Below, piece by piece: positions 1-5,169 of a DNA stretch of 5,407 nucleotides. A model generated the notes under the pieces. The model was not told the DNA's origin. It searched no databases and saw nothing but the letters and a program-made list of their open reading frames with translations. This stretch comes from Chloroflexia bacterium (GTDB lineage: Bacteria; Chloroflexota; Chloroflexia; Thermomicrobiales; UBA6265). The position numbers and the translations under genes are program-made. The stretch covers positions 1-5,407 of the forward strand of contig JACCYX010000091.1 in the NCBI GenBank assembly GCA_013696265.1. Reading direction: 5' to 3'. Within the stretch, counting starts at the first letter, position 1. Each line of letters opens with the position of its first letter.

Positions 1-507
1 GATCAGGGGAGCGACTGGCGCGGCGACGATCAGCCGCCCGAAGAACTCAACCGGATCGTCGAAGGCGGCAATTACGGCTGGCCATACTGCTTTGGCGACC
101 GCCAGATCGACGAATACAACTCTCAAACGCCGGCCGGGTCTACGACCGAACAATACTGTGCCCTGACCGAGGCGCCGGCGATCAATTACCAGGCCCACAG
201 CTCGCCGATCGGCATGGTCTACTACACGGCGGACCAGTTCCCAGCCGACTACCAGGGCGATGCGTTCGTCGCGATGCGCGGTTCCTGGAACCGGGAAGCA
301 GTCACCGGCTACAAGATCGTGCACGTCCAGTTCGATAACGGGCAACCCGTCGCGATCGACGATTTCATCACGGGTTGGCTCATGGAAGACGGGACTCAGC
401 AGTTCGGACGAGTCGCCGGGCTGGCCGTATTGCCAGACGGCGCCCTGCTGATTTCCGAAGACGCAAACGGCGTCATCTACCGCGTCACCTACACCGGGGA
501 CGACTGA
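1..507 (+). CDS. PQQ-dependent sugar dehydrogenase (glucose/sorbosone dehydrogenase family), C-terminal part
   Basis: The frame is open from the first base, so the 5' end lies outside the window; 168 residues remain and end at a TGA. Family signatures appear in order (residues counted from the window edge): ELNRIVEGGNYGWPYCFG at 15-32, AHSSPIG at 65-71, GSWNR at 94-98, and the closing blade GLAVLPDGALLISEDANG at about 140-157, followed by IYRVTY. These are the last blades of the six-bladed beta-propeller of the soluble aldose sugar dehydrogenase family, which oxidises sugars using PQQ and is usually exported to the periplasm or cell surface. Two cysteines (30 and 53) flank a loop and could form a disulfide, which would fit an exported protein; that is inference. 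The substrate cannot be read from this part. The next gene starts 35 bp downstream on the same strand and is probably co-transcribed. Confidence 0.93.
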   Translation, partial: DQGSDWRGDDQPPEELNRIVEGGNYGWPYCFGDRQIDEYNSQTPAGSTTEQYCALTEAPAINYQAHSSPIGMVYYTADQFPADYQGDAFVAMRGSWNREAVTGYKIVHVQFDNGQPVAIDDFITGWLMEDGTQQFGRVAGLAVLPDGALLISEDANGVIYRVTYTGDD

Positions 508-528
508 CCGTCTCGGTGACTCACAGTC

Positions 529-535
529 GAGAGGA
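529..535 (+). promoter_or_regulatory. Ribosome binding site of the repeat protein gene
   Basis: GAGAGGA lies 7 nt before the ATG at 543. It selects this ATG over the upstream in-frame ATG at 375, which lies inside the dehydrogenase gene and has no comparable site. Confidence 0.7.
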
Positions 536-542
536 CAAACCC

Positions 543-797
543 ATGCTCGAGCGCCACGCCGAAACATCGATCGGAGACCCCACCGGAGGGCGGACCGATC
601 CACCGGTCAACGTGCCAACGGATCCGGAGATCGGCATCCCGACCGATGCGCCGGTTGAGGTGCCCGGTGACAACCCGGCTCCGGTCCCCTCCGATGTCCC
701 GTTCGATCCGCCGTTGCGGGATCCAGAGCCGCTTCCCCTTGAAGCACCAGGAGAGGATCGTCTCCAAGACTCCCAGAATCCTCGGCCGGATTCGTAA
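543..797 (+). CDS. Small Pro/Asp-rich octapeptide-repeat protein, function unknown
   Basis: An 84-residue protein that I do not recognise as a named family. Its core (residues 16-55) is five tandem eight-residue units fitting x-x-[T/G/S]-D-x-P-x-x; the last four begin [V/I]-P, for example VPTDPEIG, IPTDAPVE, VPGDNPAP and VPSDVPFD. The tail (56-84) stays rich in Pro, Asp and Glu. There is no cysteine, no signal peptide, no membrane segment and little hydrophobic content, so it is probably extended and disordered or polyproline-like, and acidic. The ATG at 543 is chosen because of the good ribosome binding site and because the codons upstream belong to the dehydrogenase gene in another frame. 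It sits 35 bp after the dehydrogenase and is followed by a hairpin terminator, so the two probably share a transcript. A structural spacer or envelope-associated role is possible but unproven. Confidence 0.72.
   Translation: MLERHAETSIGDPTGGRTDPPVNVPTDPEIGIPTDAPVEVPGDNPAPVPSDVPFDPPLRDPEPLPLEAPGEDRLQDSQNPRPDS
588..707 (+). repeat. Five tandem 24-bp coding units (octapeptide repeat)
   Basis: The units start at 588, 612, 636, 660 and 684. Each encodes Asp at its fourth position and Pro at its sixth; positions 1-2 are Val/Ile-Pro in the last four units. The DNA has drifted more than the protein: the fixed Asp codon is GAT in four units and GAC in one, and the Thr/Gly/Ser position varies. This suggests selection on the peptide pattern rather than a fresh slippage product. 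Confidence 0.75.
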
Positions 798-824
798 CAT
801 CGGCAAGAAGTTTGTCTTAGCCAG

Positions 825-849
825 CGGCCCCACAAACGTGGGGCCGTTT
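825..849 (+). terminator. Hairpin terminator after the repeat-protein gene
   Basis: A perfect 9-bp stem, CGGCCCCAC (825-833) against GTGGGGCCG (838-846), with the 4-nt loop AAAC and then TTT. It starts 27 bp after the stop at 797. The T run is short, so this is a weak intrinsic terminator or one needing help, but its placement between two transcription units fits. Confidence 0.7.
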
Positions 850-904
850 GCCGTGTACCCATCCGGCCGCGGTCTGGTTGCCGAACGACCGTGAATCCGG
901 GCAA

Positions 905-933
905 TTGACGGGTCGAGCGAATGCGGCCATAAC
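905..933 (+). promoter_or_regulatory. Sigma-70-like promoter of the SDR gene
   Basis: TTGACG at 905-910 (5 of 6 to TTGACA) and CATAAC at 928-933 (4 of 6 to TATAAT) are separated by exactly 17 nt, just after the previous terminator. Transcription would begin near 940, leaving about 54 nt of leader to the ATG at 994. That start point argues against the in-frame ATG at 943 as the translation start. Confidence 0.5.
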
Positions 934-983
934 TATTGAACGATGGACCGAGCCGGGTTCACGCATGGCACGCACGCGGGAAT

Positions 984-988
984 GGGAG
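984..988 (+). promoter_or_regulatory. Ribosome binding site of the SDR gene
   Basis: GGGAG lies 5 nt before the ATG at 994. Of the three in-frame ATGs (943, 982, 994), only this one has a well-placed purine-rich site and gives the usual SDR amino terminus of about a dozen residues before TGG. Confidence 0.55.
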
Positions 989-993
989 TAGGC

Positions 994-1785
994 ATGGGGA
1001 ATCGGCTGGACGGGCGCGTTGCCATCGTCACCGGCGGCAGCGGCGGGATTGGGGCGGCGAGCGCTCGCCTGTTCTGGGAGGAAGGCGCGTCGGTGATGCT
1101 GGTCGACCTCAAGAGCGCCGCGTTGGATGAAACCGCGAACCAGATCAGCCCTATAGGAGAACGCATCGCCGTGTTCGCCGCCGACCTGGTCGACGAATCA
1201 CTGGCTGCTGAGGCCGTCGGGGAAACCGTCGATCGGTTCGGCAAGCTGGACGTGCTGGCCAACGTGGCGGCGGTGCGGGTCTATGGCCCAGTCACCGAGG
1301 CGACGGGCGAATCGTGGGATCGCATTGTGGGCGTCAACCTCCGGGCGGTGGCCAACTGCTGTAAGTACGCGATTCCACTCATGGCGGCGGGCGGCGGCGG
1401 AACCATCGTGAATGTCTCATCGTCCAACGCCAATGTCGGTCGCGCGGGCATGGCGCAGTACGACGCAACCAAGAGCGCCTTGCTGGCCCTCACCCGGTCG
1501 ATGGCGTGCGATCACGCTGGGGAAAGGATCCGGGTCAACACCGTCTCGCCCGGACCGACGCTGACGCCGTTCCACGTCCGCAACCGGGCGGCGAAGACGG
1601 GGGAATCACTGGCGGAGGCGGAAGCCGCGATGCGCGCGGCGGGGGCGCCCAACACCCTGCTGGGCCGGCAGGCGGAACCGATCGAGATCGCCTATGCGAT
1701 TCTCTTCCTCGCCGGACCCGAATCCTCGTACGTGACCGGCGCGAACTTTTCGATCGATGGGGGCCTGTCCGGATTGCGCAGTTGA
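994..1785 (+). CDS. Short-chain dehydrogenase/reductase (classical SDR), NAD-type
   Basis: A 263-residue protein, the normal length of a classical SDR. It has a Rossmann cofactor motif TGGSGGIG (13-20). Asp38 at the end of the second strand suggests preference for NAD(H) over NADP(H). Asp64 sits where the adenine-contacting residue is found. The catalytic set is Asn115, Ser143, Tyr156 and Lys160 (YDATK). The C-terminal YVTGANFSIDGG is typical of FabG-like members that form tetramers. The usual NNAG after the fourth strand is ANVAA (89-93), a conservative departure. The enzyme should be a cytosolic oxidoreductase acting on an alcohol or ketone; the substrate is unknown, and similarity to 3-oxoacyl reductases does not prove a lipid role. 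An ATG at 943 would add 17 residues but has no ribosome site and lies almost at the predicted transcription start. The Gfo/Idh gene follows 155 bp downstream in the same direction. Confidence 0.93.
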   Translation: MGNRLDGRVAIVTGGSGGIGAASARLFWEEGASVMLVDLKSAALDETANQISPIGERIAVFAADLVDESLAAEAVGETVDRFGKLDVLANVAAVRVYGPVTEATGESWDRIVGVNLRAVANCCKYAIPLMAAGGGGTIVNVSSSNANVGRAGMAQYDATKSALLALTRSMACDHAGERIRVNTVSPGPTLTPFHVRNRAAKTGESLAEAEAAMRAAGAPNTLLGRQAEPIEIAYAILFLAGPESSYVTGANFSIDGGLSGLRS

Positions 1786-1940
1786 CCAAATCCGATACGG
1801 ATCGGTAGGGTTGCCGAACTTGTCTCGGCCCTCCGACCCGACCCTCAACTCAAACATCGAGACGCGCTGAACTCTCCGAAACGTGACTTGAAAGTCTGCG
1901 CCGCGATCAAATCGACAACGATCGGATACAAAGGAACCAC
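1786..1940 (+). other. Intergenic region between the SDR and Gfo/Idh genes
   Basis: No gene is visible in these 155 bp. A modest imperfect hairpin may form: AGGG (1807-1810) with CCCT (1829-1832) and CCGA (1814-1817) with TCGG (1825-1828), with a 3-nt bulge and a 7-nt loop, shortly after the SDR stop. TTGAAA at 1888-1893 resembles a -35 box, but I find no convincing -10 at the right distance. Whether the downstream gene has its own promoter is therefore open. Confidence 0.4.
1931..1935 (+). promoter_or_regulatory. Ribosome binding site of the Gfo/Idh gene
   Basis: AAGGA lies 5 nt before the ATG at 1941 and supports that start. Confidence 0.6.
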
Positions 1941-3062
1941 ATGCGAGACGATGCAATTCGGCTGGGCGTCATAGGTACCGGACTGGCCGTTGAGCGCCTC
2001 CACTGGCCGGCGCTCAAGCGGCTCCGCGAGGAGTACTCGATCGTGGGCTTTGCCAACCACAGCCGGCCGAAAGCGGAACATTTCGCGAACTACGCCGGGG
2101 TGTCGATGGACGAGTACGCCGCGGACTATCACGATCTCCTCGGACGATCCGACCTCGACGCCGTGCTCATCTCGCTACCGATCCCCATGAATTACCCGGT
2201 GACGAAGGCGGCGCTGGAAACCGGCAAGCACGTCATCTGCGAAAAGCCGGCCGGCGTCGATGACGCGGAGGGCCGCCGGTTCATCGAACTCGTCAAAGCC
2301 TACCCGGACCTGACCGTGTTGATCACCGAAAACTCCTTCTATCAGGATACCGCGCGGCTGGCGCGTTCGCTGATCGACCGGGGCGAGCTAGGTCGGTTGC
2401 ACCTGGCATCGTGGCGAACCGTGAGCCAGCTCGTGCCGAAAGCGGGCGAGTTCTCCAGCACGCCGTGGCGGCACGATCCCGGCTACGAAGGCGGTCCCCA
2501 TCTCGACGCCGGTGTCCACCACACCGCAATTATCCGGCTACTCTGCGGGGATGTAAGTCACGTCTCGGGCGTGTCGCAGGACGCAAACACGACGCACGGT
2601 GGACCGTCCGACCTGTCGCTCAACCTGAAGTTCGTGAGCGGCGCGGTCGGCAACTACACGGCGGGCTACCCGGAACTTGCGGTCCCGAAGGAGCCCAACG
2701 ATCTCCGCCTCTACGGCACCGAAGGCGTGTTGTCGTTCGGCTATCGGCAGGTGACGCTGAGCCGGCCGGACGAAGCGGACGCCCTCTACCGGACGGGTCA
2801 GGTCGACGGCGGTCACTTTAATGCCTTCGTCAACTTCTTCGAGGCGATCCGGCTGGGCGAGCCTGTTGTCGGGACAGTGGCTCAGACGTTCCGCAACATG
2901 CAGATCGTGCTCGACGGCCTGGAGTCGGCTCGCCTCGGCGAGGTCCGGGCCATTGATCCCTATCCATCGCACCTCCTGAAAACCGCCGTGCCGCTCTGGT
3001 CCCCCAACCGTCAGGACTCGCTCTTCGACGACCCGGAGTACGTGACCGTGGAACGCGCATAG
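1941..3062 (+). CDS. Gfo/Idh/MocA-family oxidoreductase
   Basis: A 373-residue NAD(P)-dependent dehydrogenase, the usual length of the family. The N-terminal Rossmann domain has GVIGTGLA (9-16) and the family signature EKP (101-103), whose lysine contacts the cofactor and substrate. The C-terminal alpha/beta domain carries GGPHLDAGVHH (184-194), which matches the family's active-site G-G-x-x-x-D-x-G-x-H motif, with Asp189 and His193 as the likely catalytic pair. Relatives oxidise or reduce sugars, inositols, amino sugars or related polyols in the cytosol; the substrate here is not determined. The ATG at 1941 has a good ribosome site and places the glycine-rich loop at the normal distance from the N terminus. 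The gene follows the SDR in the same direction and converges with the kinase gene; the 150-bp space between them holds inverted repeats. No internal damage is visible. Confidence 0.93.
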   Translation: MRDDAIRLGVIGTGLAVERLHWPALKRLREEYSIVGFANHSRPKAEHFANYAGVSMDEYAADYHDLLGRSDLDAVLISLPIPMNYPVTKAALETGKHVICEKPAGVDDAEGRRFIELVKAYPDLTVLITENSFYQDTARLARSLIDRGELGRLHLASWRTVSQLVPKAGEFSSTPWRHDPGYEGGPHLDAGVHHTAIIRLLCGDVSHVSGVSQDANTTHGGPSDLSLNLKFVSGAVGNYTAGYPELAVPKEPNDLRLYGTEGVLSFGYRQVTLSRPDEADALYRTGQVDGGHFNAFVNFFEAIRLGEPVVGTVAQTFRNMQIVLDGLESARLGEVRAIDPYPSHLLKTAVPLWSPNRQDSLFDDPEYVTVERA

Positions 3063-3080
3063 GAGTGATCACCAAGGCAA

Positions 3081-3132
3081 TGCAACCAGGAACGGCCACC
3101 TTTGGCGGGTGGCGGTTGCAAGTGGTTCCTGG
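3081..3132. terminator. Overlapping inverted repeats between convergent genes, possible terminator
   Basis: TGCAACC (3081-3087) pairs with GGTTGCA (3114-3120), and inside it GCCACC (3095-3100) pairs with GGTGGC (3108-3113). In addition CCAGGAAC (3086-3093) can pair with GTTCCTGG (3125-3132), which crosses the first helix. No T run follows on either strand. The position 19 bp after the Gfo/Idh stop and 80 bp after the kinase stop (reading leftwards) suits a bidirectional terminator, but the crossing helices are unusual. Confidence 0.4.
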
Positions 3133-3212
3133 CCAAACGGGCCGGCGAAGCACGGGATCGACTCGTGGTTCAAGCCAACTCCGCCAGCCTGGATCGAAGG
3201 GCGCGGTTCCGA

Positions 3213-4235
3213 TCAGGGCGCGATACCTTCATCCAGCATCATGGCTACTCGTTCACGAAACGCTCCAGTTGTCAGCAGCATCAAAGGACCCGCAGGGTCG
3301 GAAGTCCAGGTATGACCGGCGCGCCAATGGTGCAACTGGACGAGGTGCCAAAGCGCTTCGTAGACTTCGAGCCGGGTCACGAGACTCGGGTGGGAGAACA
3401 ATTCCGGGTAGGCAAACCGGAGCGTGGCGATGGTTCCGGGATAGCGGCTGGCGGCACCGCCATCATCTGGAGCGATCGACCGAAGCAACATGTCCAGCTC
3501 GATGTCGCGTTGACCGAGGCGGCTGCCTTCGAAGTCGATCAAGCTAGTGACGTGGCCCGCGTCGACAATGACGTTGCGGAAGTGAAGATCGGTGTGGACG
3601 AAGATGTTTGGTTCATTGTCATCGAACGCGTGCAAGCGGGCGGTCATAAAATCGGAAACTGAATGGAGCAGTCTCCGCAAGTCGGGTCGCTCGACGGCCG
3701 CACTTGCGATAAGGTGCGGAAAATGCTCTGGTGGAGCGTGGTATGCGTCACGCCACTTGCCTGTCATCAGGGCGGCGCTCACCCAAGAATTTCGCATCCA
3801 ACCGGCGACCGGCAGTTCATGCAGGCTTAGCAAAATTCTGCCGAGTTCCCGAACGACTCGACCTCGATTCGTCACGCTTAATCTGGGCCAGGCGTGGTCC
3901 AAATTTTCGCCGGCCAATCGTTCCACGATGAGGAACTCACCGACGGACTTGCGCTTGCCACAGGCGACCGCGACGGGATGAGGAATCTCCCGCGGCAGGT
4001 GGTTGAGAACCGTCGTTTCGTGCGCGAATGCGTCCGGGAACCGGCCCTCGTTCAGACGAATCACGTGATCCGTGGTCATGACAACAAGATTGGCGAAACC
4101 ATCGGAAATCGAAAGATCGGCGCACGGAAGTCCATGAGCTTCAAGAATCGCTTGCACCTCTTCGCGAATGGGGGCGTCGAGCGTCACGATTTCCCTTTCT
4201 TTCACCACGAGGTTCAGCCTGGCGAGTCGTGTCAT
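3213..4235 (-). CDS. APH-family phosphotransferase (aminoglycoside phosphotransferase-like kinase), substrate unknown
   Basis: A protein of up to 340 residues with the protein-kinase-like APH fold. SDGFANLVV (44-52) is the nucleotide loop, and a hinge-like FLIVERLAGENL is at 101-112. The catalytic loop is HTDLHFRNVIVD (214-225) with Asp216 as base and Asn221 as metal ligand, and LIDFEG (232-237) gives the metal-binding Asp234. Arg60 (VIRLN) stands where many kinases have the ATP lysine, a substitution also common in this superfamily. Members phosphorylate drugs, sugars, choline or metabolites; nothing here shows antibiotic resistance. The ATG at 4235 is the longest start but has no ribosome site and begins 13 nt from a strong hairpin. 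A GTG at 4187 preceded by AAAGGGA would give 324 residues and is a serious alternative. Parts of the gene look less GC-rich than its neighbours, for example 28 of 60 bases in 3601-3660. Confidence 0.87.
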   Translation of the reverse strand: MTRLARLNLVVKEREIVTLDAPIREEVQAILEAHGLPCADLSISDGFANLVVMTTDHVIRLNEGRFPDAFAHETTVLNHLPREIPHPVAVACGKRKSVGEFLIVERLAGENLDHAWPRLSVTNRGRVVRELGRILLSLHELPVAGWMRNSWVSAALMTGKWRDAYHAPPEHFPHLIASAAVERPDLRRLLHSVSDFMTARLHAFDDNEPNIFVHTDLHFRNVIVDAGHVTSLIDFEGSRLGQRDIELDMLLRSIAPDDGGAASRYPGTIATLRFAYPELFSHPSLVTRLEVYEALWHLVQLHHWRAGHTWTSDPAGPLMLLTTGAFRERVAMMLDEGIAP

Positions 4236-4248
4236 TCAGGATACAGGA

Positions 4249-4288
4249 ACGAAGGGAGGACCCGGTGTAACCCGGGTCCTCCCTTCGT
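4249..4288 (-). terminator. Strong hairpin terminator of the protease operon
   Basis: A perfect 17-bp stem (4249-4265 with 4272-4288) and a 6-nt loop, very GC-rich in its centre. Reading leftwards it is followed by TCCTGTATCC, which has no real T run, and on the other strand by CCTTTCTCC. It lies 85 nt past the stop of the 86-residue protein gene and just before the kinase gene, so it most likely ends the three-gene operon. It is palindromic and could act in either direction. Confidence 0.72.
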
Positions 4289-4373
4289 CCTTTCTCCGCA
4301 AGCAGGACTCTGCGCTTGTCCGTGGATGTGGATGCCGCCTGCTCAGGCGAGCAACCGCCGCGGCAACGTGTTC
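4289..4373 (-). other. 3' untranslated stretch of the protease operon
   Basis: No supportable gene in these 85 bp. A small palindrome, CGCCT (4336-4340) against AGGCG (4345-4349) with loop GCTC, is the only extra structure noticed. Confidence 0.3.
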
Positions 4374-4634
4374 CTACTCTGGCGGCGCCGGACCAGCATC
4401 GTTCACATCCGAGTTCACGTTTTCCGTCGAGGCGCTGGCGATTGCCTCCGAAAGCCACGCCGGCGGTGTTCCCGCGTCCGATGCCTCTTCGCCGCCCGTT
4501 CCTTCGGTCGAGAGGGGGGATGCGCTGGGGGCTGGGCCGCCGTCCGCGGCTGACGCCGTGTCACTCGCGGACGCCTGTACCTGTTCGCCCGGCGCTCCGA
4601 TCTGCCCGTTGAAGTCGATGGTGATGCGTTGCAT
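4374..4634 (-). CDS. Small acidic Ala/Ser/Gly-rich protein with three D-[A/G]-G-x-[A/P]-P motifs
   Basis: An 86-residue protein that I cannot assign to a named family. A short ordered-looking start, MQRITIDFNGQIG, is followed by low-complexity sequence rich in Ala, Ser, Gly, Pro and Glu, with no cysteine, no signal peptide and no membrane segment. Three near-identical motifs stand out: DGGPAP (31-36), DAGTPP (53-58) and DAGPAP (79-84), the last almost at the C terminus. A single amphipathic-looking segment, AWLSEAIASA (59-68), lies between the second and third. The start at 4634 has one of the strongest ribosome sites in the window (AGGAGGA), and the frame begins 16 nt after the stop of the preceding gene, so translation as part of the operon is likely. 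Position beside a protease and its free accessory domain suggests a substrate, propeptide-like or secreted peptide role, but this is inference only. Confidence 0.75.
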   Translation of the reverse strand: MQRITIDFNGQIGAPGEQVQASASDTASAADGGPAPSASPLSTEGTGGEEASDAGTPPAWLSEAIASASTENVNSDVNDAGPAPPE

Positions 4635-4640
4635 GGTCGA

Positions 4641-4647
4641 TCCTCCT
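4641..4647 (-). promoter_or_regulatory. Strong ribosome binding site of the 86-residue protein gene
   Basis: AGGAGGA, a near-perfect Shine-Dalgarno, lies 6 nt before the ATG at 4634. It is the main evidence that this small low-complexity frame is translated. Confidence 0.75.
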
Positions 4648-4650
4648 GGT

Positions 4651-4905
4651 TCAATTCAGCACGGCGTAGCGGGCCTCGAAGTCGACGGCCACCGGGCTAA
4701 TGTTCCGGATCGTGATCCAATAGGTGATGTGGGTCGCGGAGGCACGCTCGACCTGGACGTCCCACTCGACCTGGGGAGCGCCAACGCGGGGGGAAGTCGG
4801 CACAACGTACCAGATGACATGCCATTGCTCCGGCCAACTGTGCGTGAACCACCGCCGGGACTGACCGGCCGCGACGTTTCCGCGAAATTGAACAGCGACT
4901 CTCAT
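4651..4905 (-). CDS. Stand-alone copy of the S8 peptidase C-terminal Trp-rich domain
   Basis: An 84-residue protein that is almost wholly one domain. From residue 5 (VQFRGN) to residue 83 it aligns without gaps to the last 79 residues before the final Gly-Trp of the peptidase encoded just upstream, with 57 of 79 identities by hand count. Shared blocks include RRWFT, WHV, VVPTSPR, VQVERAS, HITYWI and PVAVD. Alternating hydrophobic residues and many Trp/Tyr suggest a small beta-sandwich, possibly a binding module; this is inference, and I recognise no named family. No signal peptide or membrane segment is seen, so export would need another route. The ATG at 4905 has GGGAGGT 7 nt upstream; a GTG at 4923, directly after the peptidase stop, is open but would put the ribosome site inside the gene. 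It begins 18 nt after the peptidase stop and ends 16 nt before the next gene, so it sits in the middle of a tight operon. Confidence 0.85.
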   Translation of the reverse strand: MRVAVQFRGNVAAGQSRRWFTHSWPEQWHVIWYVVPTSPRVGAPQVEWDVQVERASATHITYWITIRNISPVAVDFEARYAVLN

Positions 4906-5169
4906 GACCGTTACCTCCCTCACTCACCAGCCGAGTACGGCGAATCTCGCCTCGATGTCGACGGCGACCGGCGTGACGTTCGTGATGCTGATCCAGTAGG
5001 TGATATGGGCGTCTGACGCGCGTTCGACCTGGACCCGCCACTTGATTTGCGGACCACCCGGCCGGGGCGAGGTTGGCACCACGGTCCAGACCACGTGCCA
5101 GTGGGCCGGCCAATTGAAGGTGAACCACCGGCGGGTTTGATTCGCCGCCAGGTTTCCGCGGAACTGCAC
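4657..5169 (-). repeat. Tandem duplication of a 237-bp domain-coding segment
   Basis: Segments 4933-5169 (inside the peptidase gene) and 4657-4893 (the stand-alone gene) encode homologous 79-residue domains with no gaps, offset by 276 bp. Between them lie only the peptidase stop, the ribosome site and the new start. The 28% protein divergence indicates an old duplication kept by selection, not a recent copying event. Confidence 0.85.
4913..4919 (-). promoter_or_regulatory. Ribosome binding site of the stand-alone domain gene
   Basis: GGGAGGT lies 7 nt before the ATG at 4905 and decides this start over the GTG at 4923. Confidence 0.7.

Noticed and set aside
588..707. CRISPR-like array
   Set aside because: The 24-bp repeats are contiguous with no spacers and keep one reading frame, so they are a coding tandem repeat.
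521..904. A 127-codon - strand frame with Gly/Ser/Thr-rich repeats opposite the octapeptide-repeat gene
   Set aside because: Its repeats simply mirror the 24-bp units of the + strand gene, which has a good ribosome site and a terminator in the correct orientation.
943..993. Extension of the SDR gene to the upstream ATG at 943
   Set aside because: There is no ribosome site before it, the predicted transcription start is near 940, and the added residues are not typical of SDR proteins.
1792..1805. Short inverted repeat CCGAT-ACGG-ATCGG just after the SDR stop
   Set aside because: A 5-bp stem is too short to call a terminator or operator in DNA of this composition.
2538..2972. A 144-codon - strand frame inside the Gfo/Idh gene
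   Set aside because: It is a shadow of the well-supported + strand oxidoreductase, with no motif of its own.
3102..3662. A 186-codon + strand frame opposite the kinase gene, and the overlapping frame 3065-3547
   Set aside because: The minus strand encodes the intact APH motifs (HTDLHFRN, IDFEG) across this stretch, and the + frames show no family signature or ribosome site.
4168..5016. A 282-codon open frame on the + strand opposite the protease operon
   Set aside because: It is antisense to three frames with clear homology or strong ribosome sites. Its translation shows two related segments only because the opposite strand carries the duplicated domain, and no ribosome site or known motif supports it. 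Long antisense frames are expected in GC-rich DNA.
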